64,000 nt of DNA from Crocinitomicaceae bacterium (GTDB lineage: Bacteria; Bacteroidota; Bacteroidia; Flavobacteriales_D; Crocinitomicaceae), in the NCBI GenBank assembly GCA_016709005.1, contig JADJEU010000012.1:1-64000 (forward strand), in the 5' to 3' direction. The translations under genes were made by a program, and so were the position numbers. Positions 43,601 to 52,014 of this stretch are shown piece by piece. The notes beneath the pieces were generated by a model that was not told the DNA's origin, searched no databases, and saw nothing but the letters and a program-made list of their open reading frames with translations. Each line of letters opens with the position of its first letter. Positions within the stretch are counted from its first letter, which is position 1.

Positions 43601-46211
43601 TCACTAAAGTTCCGCCGTACAGTTCGCCTTCAGGTACGCGCATACCTGCATATTGTGAGTAAGGAGAATATACAACAGATGTTCTGTCGATACTAAATTC
43701 ACCACCGTTTTCAAATACCTTAGTAGTGAAATAAGCTTTCAGCATTCCCGGTGCAGCATCGGTTAAAGAGATACCGTGATCAAAGCTTAATTTACCATTG
43801 GCATCTAAATTTCCTTCGTAAATAGTTTTGTCTTCTGATGAAAATTCTTTTAACGGATCATCAAAAATAAAACCGTTGAATTTTTTAAATGTGGTTGCGG
43901 TTGCCTCTAAATGCACATCTACTTTTGTTTTTAATCCGCCGGCAATTGCACCGTGTAACCATGCTACTTCCATGCTTACATTTCGGCCAGAACTTTCATT
44001 TAATTTTTCACCAGCAAATTTTAAATTGATTTTCAGACGATTTGGTTTTACAGTTTCTATTTTTAGCGGCTTGTAAAACGTACGATTTCCAACTGTTACT
44101 TTGGCTGTATAATTTCCGGTCAAAGCTTCTTGTTTGGTTCGCGTTCTGAAATCATAGAGTCCGTTGCGTGAAACTGTTTTTGTTTTTTCAAAAATGACAT
44201 TTCCTTTAGGGTTGATTAATTCCATTTTTACCGGATGTGATTCTGGCAAAACATTTTCTTTATCTTCCAACATAAAAGAAACGAAAAGGCTATCACCCGG
44301 GCGCCATACACCGCGCTCAGCGTAGATGAATCCTTTGATTCCGTGTTGAACCGTTTCACCTGAAACATCGAACTTACTCAGTGATAAACTTTCACCGTCA
44401 TTCAATTTAAGATATCCTTTTTGACCATTTACTTCGGCAACCGCAACAAATGGTTTTCGGTCCATGCGCAATTCGGCCATCCCATCTGCATCGGTTTTTG
44501 TTTCTCCTAAAAGTTGTTGCTGAAAGTCATAAAATTTAATAGTGGTTTCAGCTAAAGGATCTGTTGTATTTAAATCTGTTGTGAAGATGTGCATGGTTTT
44601 ATCACCTCCCGCTTTGGCAATCATGCCAATGTCTGTCACCAAGACATTTCTTGCTGATTTGAAATTGCTGTAGAATTTATCATTGCATGGATCATTGCGT
44701 TCACGTTGTTCTTTTTCGTAGTCGTAATCTTCATAATAATAATCGCCTTCATAGTAGTCGTAGTAATAGTAATCATCGTAATAACCGTAACCGGTTTCCC
44801 AATCATTTTCATTCCATTCCTGATCACTACATGTGAAAGCAAAGACGGTCAGATCCTCATCAATTTCGGGCTTTTCCGAACATTGATAGATCGAATATTC
44901 TTTTTTGGCAGACAACTCAACGCGGTAGATTGCGCCTGGTTCCAGATCAACAAAATTTGAAAGATTGAGGGAGAAATTATTCCAGTTATTCAATTCCAAA
45001 TCGCCGTCTGGATTCAATTCAATTTTTTCTTTGTGAACTTCTCTTCCAACTCTTCTTAACTGATAGGTTCCATCGTAACTGTTCTCCTGAAAAAACTGAA
45101 GTACATTGTCTTCATAAATTTTGGTAATCGAAACGTCTACCGCACTCAAGTTAACAGCTTTGAATGGAAAGTGGCTGTCACCGCTGCGTGGAACAATGTT
45201 GCCTTCACCAATCAACTCAACTTCTGGCGCAATATCATCAAAGTAAATTTTGAAAGATTCCATTGAAGTCATTTTTTCTCCTTTGGAATTTTCTACACCC
45301 AAATCTATGTTGACTGTTTCGGAGCCGGTAACACGTTCATTCGGATAAAGAATCACAACCTGATCATCGACAACCATGGTCACATCATGATCATTCAAAT
45401 ATATTAAACCGTCAAATAGCTGCGATGTATTCAAAGGATCTGAGAAATGAACTTTTACGTATTGTTGCGGAGAGTGATTTACCTCTACATCCAGCACAAC
45501 GAATTCATTGATTGAAGGAATTTTAATGGATTTGCTGCCTTCATTTTCAATGCCTGCATCAGCACCATTCCACACTAATTCCAATGACGATCTTTTTTCT
45601 TTTCGTAAAATATCTTCAACCGTGAAATTCCATTTGTATTTTGATTTCTTTTTGAAATTGATTTGCAGCGCATTGCCGTCTTGCGTGGCTGTCATGAGAT
45701 TAACAACTTCTGCCGAATCGATCACATCTGTAAATAAAAGTGAACCTTGCAGATTTTGTTTAGAATAATCGGATGCGTTGTAAGTTGCGAATCGCTCAAT
45801 GTCAACTTTAAAATCTTTGACAATGGTTCTGAAATTGAATTCAAAAAGTTCATAACCAGCCTCCACTTCCATAAGCTCAGCCAGATTTACACTTCCTTTA
45901 TAACGCACGCCAGAGTGCAACAATTCAGTGGGATCAAATTCCAGGGTTTGATCATCCAACCATTTTACAGTCCCTTCTGATTCTGGATAGATCGAAAATA
46001 CGGACGTCATATCGTCTTCTTTTCTTTCTTTTCCAACGGCATCGGTGAATTGAACTTTAATAGTTCCTTCTGATGAAATAGTTCCGCCGGTAAAAGCTGA
46101 AACGTAACGGGAGAATGCCGGGTCAATTTCAATCAATTCAGCATCTTCAACTTTTCCGCTTCCACACGAAAAGAGAAAGAGCAGGGCAAGCAGGTAAAAT
46201 AAATTTTTCAT
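40653..46211 (-). CDS. Alpha-2-macroglobulin family lipoprotein (bacterial A2M)
   Basis: A giant protein of 1852 residues. Lipobox LLFLFSCGSG with cysteine 16. It has MG-type Ig-like domains throughout, an MG2-type segment (GFIYAERGVWRPGDSLFVSF), bait-region-like stretches, the thioester motif GCIEQT in YPHGCIEQTTSSVFPQLYL, and an alpha/alpha toroid region after it (FQTSNGGFAYWPGD). Bacterial A2M traps peptidases and protects the envelope; in E. coli it works with PBP1C, but no pbpC is in the window. A Tyr/Asp-rich insert (about 465-505, GYYDDYYYYDYYEGDYYYED-like) is unusual. A terminator follows at 40535. Confidence 0.93.
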   Translation of the reverse strand: MKNLFYLLALLFLFSCGSGKVEDAELIEIDPAFSRYVSAFTGGTISSEGTIKVQFTDAVGKERKEDDMTSVFSIYPESEGTVKWLDDQTLEFDPTELLHSGVRYKGSVNLAELMEVEAGYELFEFNFRTIVKDFKVDIERFATYNASDYSKQNLQGSLLFTDVIDSAEVVNLMTATQDGNALQINFKKKSKYKWNFTVEDILRKEKRSSLELVWNGADAGIENEGSKSIKIPSINEFVVLDVEVNHSPQQYVKVHFSDPLNTSQLFDGLIYLNDHDVTMVVDDQVVILYPNERVTGSETVNIDLGVENSKGEKMTSMESFKIYFDDIAPEVELIGEGNIVPRSGDSHFPFKAVNLSAVDVSITKIYEDNVLQFFQENSYDGTYQLRRVGREVHKEKIELNPDGDLELNNWNNFSLNLSNFVDLEPGAIYRVELSAKKEYSIYQCSEKPEIDEDLTVFAFTCSDQEWNENDWETGYGYYDDYYYYDYYEGDYYYEDYDYEKEQRERNDPCNDKFYSNFKSARNVLVTDIGMIAKAGGDKTMHIFTTDLNTTDPLAETTIKFYDFQQQLLGETKTDADGMAELRMDRKPFVAVAEVNGQKGYLKLNDGESLSLSKFDVSGETVQHGIKGFIYAERGVWRPGDSLFVSFMLEDKENVLPESHPVKMELINPKGNVIFEKTKTVSRNGLYDFRTRTKQEALTGNYTAKVTVGNRTFYKPLKIETVKPNRLKINLKFAGEKLNESSGRNVSMEVAWLHGAIAGGLKTKVDVHLEATATTFKKFNGFIFDDPLKEFSSEDKTIYEGNLDANGKLSFDHGISLTDAAPGMLKAYFTTKVFENGGEFSIDRTSVVYSPYSQYAGMRVPEGELYGGTLVTGKDHPIELVTVNESGAFVNSELNVKVYKLEWRWWWDSYENNLASYISRESTFPVDSKSITTKGGKAIYKFRVDQPDWGRYLILAEDKTSGHTTGQIVYVDWPYEDRANRANAENATMLTFSTDKEVYTKGETVKLSIPTPSDGKALISLESGTKIVDKFWIDTKKGETKCEFVTTDEMDPNVFVHVTLIQPYAQTKNDLPIRMYGVVPITVEDPASHLEPVIQMADALKPETKTVIKVGEKNNKPMTYTLAIVDEGLLDLTNFKTPDPWTHFYAREALGVKTWDMYDYVLGAYAQEMDKLLAIGGDEDGLNKKSAKANRFEPMVRFLGPFETDGKINSHTIQIPNYVGSVRVMVVAGENTTYGHTEKTVPVRNPLMVLGTLPRVVGPGESVTLPVNVFAMEKNVKNVSVTITVNEFFKVEGEKTMNLTFAEIGDKIANFKLKVAEKTGIGRVSIVATSGKEKAKFDIELDVRTPNAEQTVTVDKVLNPGESFADDIAYFGVEGTNKAYLEVSNFPAIDLGRRLDYLIQYPHGCIEQTTSSVFPQLYLADVMELDATKKASIQTNINAAIEKFRSFQTSNGGFAYWPGDSYDNEWGSNYAGHFLIEAEKKGFVVPANMKSNWINFQKKQAKAWSKSNQTITGYYYDDLTQAYRLYTLALAGKSEIGLMNRLRERTDLSLPARWRLAAAYQVAGQKEVALELIKGQGKSVPEYTELSYNYGSNLRDEAMIVETLVLLDMKTDAATMAKSIADHLNNEEWMSTQTTAYSLLAVSKFLGKYKGDSKLKFNFNVDGKDGNRNSVLSMISFELNEKSKNVSVKNTGDGVLYVRLITKGTPITSSEQNESKNISLSVNYYDMKNNKIDVTKMKQGTDFIAEIKVTNSGIRGDLQELALVHIVPSGWEIHNSRMDEFSSNKSSFFTYQDIRDDRIYTYFDLGNGKEKTFRVQLNSSYLGKFYLPGISVEAMYDNTVYGRVKGQWVSVEQ

Positions 46212-46336
46212 AGTGTGTCATTAAGGATGGATCAAATGTAGAACAAATGTCCTCGTGACTCTATGAAAGTTAATAGATTAATGTGCACACTTATTAAGTG
46301 CAAGTGAAATGTGATTATCTGATTTTGTCTTGATTA

Positions 46337-46702
46337 TTAACGCTCTGAGTAGGACTCAATACCGTCTTCGGTCACGATATAAGTCTTGCGTTTGCCTGCT
46401 TCCCGTGAAAAGAGTACATCAAAAATGATGCTGTCTGAAACATGCATTTTTATCATTGCATAGTCTTTGTATTTATCAGAGTGCACATGATTTTTGCATG
46501 CCGGGCATAAAAAGGATACTACTTCTCCGGGAGTGAATTCAGTGTCGGGTTCGTGAGAGTAACTGTAATTTCCAAAGGTTGTAGCCAATCTGATATGACC
46601 TTCTTCACCATTATGTCTTTTTGTACTAAGTACAATATGACCGTTACTGCTTAGCAGGTCTGAACAATGCGGACAATGAAAATTACAATCTTTGATTTCC
46701 AT
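46337..46702 (-). CDS. Small zinc-ribbon-like protein
   Basis: Not recognised. The 121-residue protein has two Cys pairs (CNFHCPHCSD at 6-15 and FLCPACKNHVH near 70-80), a typical zinc ribbon with Cys4 ligation. After it comes a strand-rich C-terminal part (DSIIFDVLFSREAG, KTYIVTEDGIE). No signal peptide is seen. It lies between the A2M and transglutaminase-like genes with gaps of about 125 and 130 bases. Metal binding is inferred; function is unknown. Confidence 0.8.
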   Translation of the reverse strand: MEIKDCNFHCPHCSDLLSSNGHIVLSTKRHNGEEGHIRLATTFGNYSYSHEPDTEFTPGEVVSFLCPACKNHVHSDKYKDYAMIKMHVSDSIIFDVLFSREAGKRKTYIVTEDGIESYSER

Positions 46703-46831
46703 AATCTTGGGTTAGATTGGGTATCAAAAATGTAGAGAGATTTTGCGAATGCAAGAAATAATTTAGACGAACGACGGAAATACGCTGATAAATGCCCTTT
46801 TTTGTACCTAAACCGTTTTATGTGGACGATC

Positions 46832-47845
46832 TCAGATGATCAATTCACTTTCACGAATGTCACTTTGGAATTTTCCGCCCGGGTAGGCGTCGTTGTAATC
46901 AAAGTTTAGCCAAATGAATCCTTTATTGTCTTCGTAATAAAAGATTGACTTTCCTTTAGCTTCATCTTTGAAATAGACGTTTTTAATCAGATAGACAACA
47001 GTTTCGAGATCTTTTGCATCGCCAAATTTCACTTCCGGATACATATGACCGCTTCGGGTACCATTGCGTTCTACAATGGTTCTGACCAAACGTACTTCGC
47101 CGCCAATCGCTTTAATACAGGCAGCCATCATAATTGAGTAATCATCACAATCGCCTTTAAAATTATCATCATACTGCAATTGGCCAAGGGTTTCGCTGGC
47201 TTTTGAATAATACTCTTCGCCAACCGGGTCAAATACATATTTCCAGTGACCGTAGATTTCTTTAAATACACTAAAGAACTGAACCCACTTGCGGTTTGTT
47301 GACAAATAAGCCTCTTCTTCAAAATGTTTGACTCCTATACTCGCTGCGTAATTACGCAAATCTGAATTGGTGTAGTCAATCGCTTCTCTTAATTCCTTTT
47401 CACGTTTGAACTTCTGATCTTGTGAAAGAAAGGTTTGCTCCAGTGAATTTTCAGAAAGATCATACAAAAATTGAGCATAGTCATGGTAGAGATTGCTCAT
47501 GGTATAGAAACCTGCAAAGTTTGTAACGGTAAGTACCAGCAAGCCCCCTACCAATGAAATGTATACTACGGTTCTGAATTTTCGCAAAAGGTAATAGGCA
47601 ATAAAAAAGATCACGAGAAAGAGGAGGATATGATCCAGCCGTATGACAGAATCGCCTATCGGAATTTCGATTGCCGGAAAATACTTGTACAAAAGCATAA
47701 ACAATGGCATTGTAAGAATAGCGGCAACCAAACCAATGATCACAATTGCATAGCCGTGATGTTTAGTTGATTCAACTTCTTTTTCAGAACCTGAGTCTTT
47801 TTTGTGTTCGGTATTTTTTGCGCTTTCTTCGGCAGGCTGATCCAT
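46832..47845 (-). CDS. Membrane protein with transglutaminase-like domain
   Basis: A 337-residue protein with a charged cytoplasmic N-terminus, three predicted membrane helices (about 31-53, 70-87, 90-114) and a C-terminal transglutaminase-like peptidase domain (about 190-330). The triad appears as C in KGDCDDYSIMMAACI, H in SGHMYPEVKF and D in WLNFDYNDA. Such domains cleave or crosslink peptides; the fold family is not specific. It is divergent from the dehydrogenase gene at 48.1 kb. Confidence 0.87.
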   Translation of the reverse strand: MDQPAEESAKNTEHKKDSGSEKEVESTKHHGYAIVIIGLVAAILTMPLFMLLYKYFPAIEIPIGDSVIRLDHILLFLVIFFIAYYLLRKFRTVVYISLVGGLLVLTVTNFAGFYTMSNLYHDYAQFLYDLSENSLEQTFLSQDQKFKREKELREAIDYTNSDLRNYAASIGVKHFEEEAYLSTNRKWVQFFSVFKEIYGHWKYVFDPVGEEYYSKASETLGQLQYDDNFKGDCDDYSIMMAACIKAIGGEVRLVRTIVERNGTRSGHMYPEVKFGDAKDLETVVYLIKNVYFKDEAKGKSIFYYEDNKGFIWLNFDYNDAYPGGKFQSDIRESELII

Positions 47846-47951
47846 ACATCAAAAGTAACGAATGAACCCAATTAATATTTAGCCAGAAGCTAAAAAATAC
47901 TAAAGATTTATTATTTGTGATTGTCTGGTGATTGAAGGGTATCTGAAAACA

Positions 47952-47991
47952 GAAACCCGGCGAGTAAGTAGCTGCCGGGTTTCGTTTTTTT
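47952..47991 (+). terminator. Orphan intrinsic-terminator hairpin in a divergent gap
   Basis: gaaacccggc (47952-47961) pairs with gccgggtttc (47974-47983), a 10-bp stem, and is followed by seven T at 47985-47991. It lies between divergent genes (transglutaminase-like, leftward; dehydrogenase, rightward) where no rightward gene ends. It may end a small RNA or a leader from about 47.88 kb, or act as an attenuator. Confidence 0.7.
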
Positions 47992-48054
47992 CATTTCAAA
48001 AGTTGATGATAAACATCAGAATTAAACTAGAACACGTAAGCTTCAGACAAAGGG

Positions 48055-48083
48055 TTGGGGATTGTCTAAATTAATTATCTTTA
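48055..48083 (+). promoter_or_regulatory. Putative promoter for the 3-hydroxybutyryl-CoA dehydrogenase gene
   Basis: TTG at 48055-48057, an 18-base spacer and TATCTTTA at 48076-48083, close to TTG/TAnnTTTG. The likely start ATG 48113 is 29 bases after. This also argues against the TTG start at 48062, which would lie within the promoter. Confidence 0.45.
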
Positions 48084-48112
48084 AGCCCTCAAATCAGAGT
48101 AAAATCAAGCAT

Positions 48113-49003
48113 ATGAAAAATATTACAGTTATAGGTGCGGGTACAATGGGTAATGGCATTGCGCATACGTTTGCACAATTTGGTTATTCAGTTACCCTCG
48201 TAGATATTTCAGAAGAGTCTTTGAAAAAAGCATTGGCTACCATCGCAAAGAATCTGGATCGTCAGGTAGAAAAAGGTAAATTATCTGCTGAAGACAAAAA
48301 TAAAACGCTGGGAAATATTACTACGCATACAGATTTGAAAGCGGGAGTTCAGAATGCTGAGCTGGTTGTTGAAGCAGCTACAGAAAACATCGACTTGAAA
48401 TTAAAAATCTTTAAGGATATTGATGCAGCAACCTCTTCAAATTGCATACTGGCAACCAATACGTCTTCTATTTCAATTACAAAAATTGCTTCAGTCACTT
48501 CAAAACCTGATAAAGTAATTGGAATGCACTTCATGAATCCGGTTCCGGTAATGAAATTGGTTGAAATTATTCGTGGATACTCAACTTCCGATGAAGTGAC
48601 CAAACTGATCATGGACGTGAGTAAAACTCTTGATAAAGTTCCGGTTGAAGTAAACGATTATCCTGGATTTGTTGCAAATAGAATTTTAATGCCAATGATC
48701 AATGAAGCTATTATTACATTGAACGAAGGTGTTGCCGGTGTTGAGGAGATTGACACCGTGATGAAACTTGGAATGGCTCATCCAATGGGGCCGTTGCAAT
48801 TAGCTGATTTTATTGGTTTGGATGTTTGCCTTGCCATTATGAATGTATTATATACTGGATTAGGAAATGACAAATATGCGCCGTGCCCGCTTTTGGTAAA
48901 TATGGTTACAGCAGGTAAAAAAGGAGTGAAGTCAGGTGAAGGGTTCTATTCATGGACACACGGCACAAAAGATTTAGTAGTTTCTTCTAATTTCAAAAAA
49001 TAA
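48113..49003 (+). CDS. 3-hydroxybutyryl-CoA dehydrogenase
   Basis: A 296-residue NAD(P)-dependent dehydrogenase that oxidises (S)-3-hydroxybutyryl-CoA to acetoacetyl-CoA. It has the Rossmann motif VIGAGTMGNGIAHTFAQFG, SSISITKIASVTSKPDK, the catalytic histidine in GMHFMNPVPVMKLVE with glutamate nearby, and C-terminal DYPGFVANRILMPMINEA and GLDVCLAIMNVLY. Start MKNITVIG at 48113 gives the standard length. The upstream 17-residue extension from a TTG is not used. CorA follows after 11 bases, probably co-transcribed but not functionally linked. Confidence 0.95.
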   Translation: MKNITVIGAGTMGNGIAHTFAQFGYSVTLVDISEESLKKALATIAKNLDRQVEKGKLSAEDKNKTLGNITTHTDLKAGVQNAELVVEAATENIDLKLKIFKDIDAATSSNCILATNTSSISITKIASVTSKPDKVIGMHFMNPVPVMKLVEIIRGYSTSDEVTKLIMDVSKTLDKVPVEVNDYPGFVANRILMPMINEAIITLNEGVAGVEEIDTVMKLGMAHPMGPLQLADFIGLDVCLAIMNVLYTGLGNDKYAPCPLLVNMVTAGKKGVKSGEGFYSWTHGTKDLVVSSNFKK

Positions 49004-49014
49004 GATCGTAAACG

Positions 49015-50079
49015 ATGCCACGTCAACACACGGTCAGAAAATCCAGCAAGGCAGGTGCTCCTCCCGGAACGCTTGTGCATATTGGAACGCAGCGTCGTGA
49101 TGATGTGACCATTACTGTTTTTGATTATACTTCTACCGAAGTTAGCGAGCGTGAATGTGAAGTAGCCGATCTCGATCAATACTGCAACAACAATTCGATC
49201 ACCTGGATTAATGTTGACGGATTGCACAATACTGAGCTGTTGCAGAAAATTGGTGAAAAATTTAATCTGGACAAACTATTGCTGGAAGATATTTTGAATA
49301 CCAATCACCGGCCAAAAACGGAAGTGTTTGATAAATATCTTTTTGTCACACTCAAGATGATTGATTTGAATCCTTCAAAAGACGGAATCATCCATGAACA
49401 AGTCAGTTTTGTAATGGGTGATGGCTGGCTGATTTCATTTCAGGAAGAAGGTGGTGATGTATTTGACAGCATTCGCGAACGTATTCGAAAACTGCAAGGC
49501 GAAATTCCAAAACGAAAAGTAGATTTTTTACTGTACCGCTTATTGGATACGGTAGTTGATAATTATTTCTTTGTCACCGAATATTTCAGTGATAAAAACG
49601 CAGCCATTGAACGCGATATTTTTAAAAATCCAACGCCGGAAGCATTAAGAGAAATTCAAGCATTGAAAAGACAGATTGTAAATTTTAAACGGGTTGTGCT
49701 TCCGCTGCGCGAGGTGGCCTCTGGTCTTGAAAAAGACGGGGGGCAACTAATTGAAAAATCGACCTTAAGATATTTGAGAGATCTTTACGAACACATCATT
49801 CAGGTCAATGATAGTATCGATTCACAACGTGAGGTTGTTGCCAGCGTACAAGATCTTTATCTTTCAGGAACCAGCAACAAAATGAATGAGGTCATGAAAC
49901 TCCTCACCATCATTTCTACCATTTTTATTCCGCTCACTTTTATTGCAGGAGTTTATGGAATGAACTTCACCAATCTCCCTGAAAAAGATTGGAAATACGG
50001 TTACTTTATTATTTGGGGAGTGATGATTGTGATTGCCATTGGCATGTTGATTTATTTCAGACGCCGGAAGTGGTTGTAG
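49015..50079 (+). CDS. corA: CorA-family magnesium/cobalt transporter
   Basis: A 354-residue divalent-cation channel. Soluble alpha/beta N-terminal domain (about 20-230), long helix, then two membrane helices at the C-terminus with the signature YGMNF between them (FIPLTFIAGVYGMNFTNLPE). The C-terminal tail is basic (RRRKWL). It forms a pentamer in the inner membrane. The acidic loop after GMN (ILP-like MPE in others, here NLPEKDW) is normal. Start at MPRQHTVRKSS is 11 bases after the dehydrogenase. Confidence 0.94.
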   Translation: MPRQHTVRKSSKAGAPPGTLVHIGTQRRDDVTITVFDYTSTEVSERECEVADLDQYCNNNSITWINVDGLHNTELLQKIGEKFNLDKLLLEDILNTNHRPKTEVFDKYLFVTLKMIDLNPSKDGIIHEQVSFVMGDGWLISFQEEGGDVFDSIRERIRKLQGEIPKRKVDFLLYRLLDTVVDNYFFVTEYFSDKNAAIERDIFKNPTPEALREIQALKRQIVNFKRVVLPLREVASGLEKDGGQLIEKSTLRYLRDLYEHIIQVNDSIDSQREVVASVQDLYLSGTSNKMNEVMKLLTIISTIFIPLTFIAGVYGMNFTNLPEKDWKYGYFIIWGVMIVIAIGMLIYFRRRKWL

Positions 50080-50096
50080 GATTCTGTTTTATTTTT

Positions 50097-50239
50097 ACCG
50101 CAGAGACGCAGAGGGCGCAAAGACTTCTTCTCAAAGTGGAATCAAAATTTATGTGAGGATATTCTTTCAACCATGAAAATTCAAACAACTTCTTTAGTAA
50201 ATACTTTTTTTTTCTCTGCGTCCTTTGCGCCTTAGCGGT
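50097..50239. repeat. Imperfect palindromic repeat, CGCAGAG/GCGCAAAG variant, copy 4
   Basis: accgcagagacgcagagggcg at 50097 is mirrored by ctctgcgtcctttgcgcctt and agcggt at 50214-50239, with a loop of about 90 bases. It lies between the convergent corA and M61 peptidase genes. Same style as the elements at 2.7, 15.0 and 38.2 kb. Confidence 0.7.
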
Positions 50240-50256
50240 GCCTTAACTTAGGCTCA

Positions 50257-51987
50257 CTAAATTGTTTTCTCCCAATCACTCCCACACCAATTCTTGAAAA
50301 TACGTTTTTCCAAATTGGAAGGTGCTTTTGATTTAATAACTGAATAAATTGGAAAATAGCTTTTGTTGGTATGTGGTCCAAAAAGAGAAATGATTCTTCC
50401 CGCGCGACTCACCGTTAACTCAAGTTGTGTGTCTTTAAAATACTCTACCCATTTGTCAAGATTTCCCGCAATTCGCATTCCGTTCACAGAAACAATTTCA
50501 TCTTCCAGCACTACTTTCGCAAGATCAGCCGTGCTGCCCGGTGAAATTTGTTTCACAATAGTTTTATCTCCAACCAACAATGTTTTAACACCAAGAATAG
50601 CTTGTGAAGCAAGCGGGTTGGGTGACATTTTAATGGTGAGGCCTGCTGTTTCTAGTGCTTCTACTAAAATAGATTCGAACGAATGTAAGCCGTAAAAATA
50701 ATTTTCAAAGAGCGTATCTAATTTTTCACCAGCAAATTTTTCGACTGTTTTTTTGTAATCACTTTCGGTGTATCCTTTTTTCTTTAGCGCAAATTTTTGA
50801 TACAGTTCAGCCATCACATCATGAAGCGATTGTTTGTTGTTTGTCGCTTTTCTGATTTTCATGTCGGTAACAAAGGCAAGTAAGGCACCTTCATTGTAGA
50901 TACTTGTTTTTCTGTTTGGCGCGCCGGGAACGTAGCCATCTAACCAGGTATCAAAGCTGGATTCTGCAACTGAATAATTGAAACGTCCGAAATTGTCAAA
51001 GTGTTTTTGCAATAATTTTTCAAGTTCTTTTCGATACCAGACAAAATCGCGCACACCTGCTTCGGCTAAAAATAAATCACCCATATAGGTTGTTACACCT
51101 TCACATACATAACCCAGTCGCGAATAATTTTCTTTTGAATAATCATACGGTTGCATATCTGCCGGGCGAATGGTTTTTACATTCCACGCATGATAAAGTT
51201 CGTGTGAACAAACTCCAAGCAAATCATCATAGCCCTCTTTCATGATTTCATAACCTGGTCCCAAAGCTAATACCGTACTGGTTAAATGTTCAACTCCGTG
51301 GTAGTTAGGGTAGGGTACAATCTGAAAGAAATAATGATATTCTTTGGTTGGAAAAGCACCAAATTTTTGAATCTGAGAAATCGTAAATTTTTGAAAATCG
51401 GGTAGAATTTTTTCCCATTCGGGGCGACATTCACCTTGAAACCAAAGATGAAATAGAACTCCTTTGATCGTAATATCTTTATGCTGCAACGTTGCGCTGG
51501 CAATGAATGGCGAATCTGCTAATTCATGAAATGATTTTGTACTAATGACATTTTTTTTGTGTGGGGCACCGCACGCTAGTTTGAAATTTGTTGGCAAATC
51601 TAATTTCAATTCACACGCATCATCAATCTGATCTTTCGCATAAATCAGACAATTAACAGGGTTGACATAAAGTTGCTGATCATTCATGAATGTAGAACCC
51701 GCATTTAAGTCAGCCGCAAAATAAGAGTAACGAACTTTTATTTTTGTTTGTTTGTTGAGTTCAACATTCCACGAATCTTTGGTCGTTTTTTGAAAAGCAA
51801 TTTTTTTTCCTTTTTCGTCAAAGACAGAAAATCCGTGAATGTTTTTCGCAAAATTTCCTAATTCATATCGTCCCGGTCTCCATGCCGGTAAACAGATTTC
51901 AACTGATTTTTTTCCTTTGACATCAATCTCCGCCTCAATGGGAATGTATTGTGAATTGGGTTTGTTATAGTTTATTTTATAATTCAT
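50257..51987 (-). CDS. M61 family glycyl aminopeptidase-like metallopeptidase
   Basis: A 576-residue zinc peptidase: N-terminal beta-domain (1-150), zinc motif SHELYHAWN (H-E-x-x-H), a downstream glutamate in YVCEGVTTYMGDLFLAEAG, and a C-terminal PDZ domain (about 460-545: PGSTADLAKVVLEDEIVSVNG). The M61 family removes N-terminal Gly/Ala residues. No signal peptide is visible, so it is probably cytoplasmic or exported without one. The gene lies alone, 27 bases from the next leftward gene. Confidence 0.93.
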   Translation of the reverse strand: MNYKINYNKPNSQYIPIEAEIDVKGKKSVEICLPAWRPGRYELGNFAKNIHGFSVFDEKGKKIAFQKTTKDSWNVELNKQTKIKVRYSYFAADLNAGSTFMNDQQLYVNPVNCLIYAKDQIDDACELKLDLPTNFKLACGAPHKKNVISTKSFHELADSPFIASATLQHKDITIKGVLFHLWFQGECRPEWEKILPDFQKFTISQIQKFGAFPTKEYHYFFQIVPYPNYHGVEHLTSTVLALGPGYEIMKEGYDDLLGVCSHELYHAWNVKTIRPADMQPYDYSKENYSRLGYVCEGVTTYMGDLFLAEAGVRDFVWYRKELEKLLQKHFDNFGRFNYSVAESSFDTWLDGYVPGAPNRKTSIYNEGALLAFVTDMKIRKATNNKQSLHDVMAELYQKFALKKKGYTESDYKKTVEKFAGEKLDTLFENYFYGLHSFESILVEALETAGLTIKMSPNPLASQAILGVKTLLVGDKTIVKQISPGSTADLAKVVLEDEIVSVNGMRIAGNLDKWVEYFKDTQLELTVSRAGRIISLFGPHTNKSYFPIYSVIKSKAPSNLEKRIFKNWCGSDWEKTI

Positions 51988-52014
51988 TTTTGAATGAGAT
52001 TGTGTGATTAAATT

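Noticed and set aside
44706..44960. Valine/isoleucine-rich + strand reading frame that looks like a membrane protein
   Set aside because: It is the antisense of the Tyr/Asp-rich insert of the A2M gene; its hydrophobicity is a result of that codon pattern.
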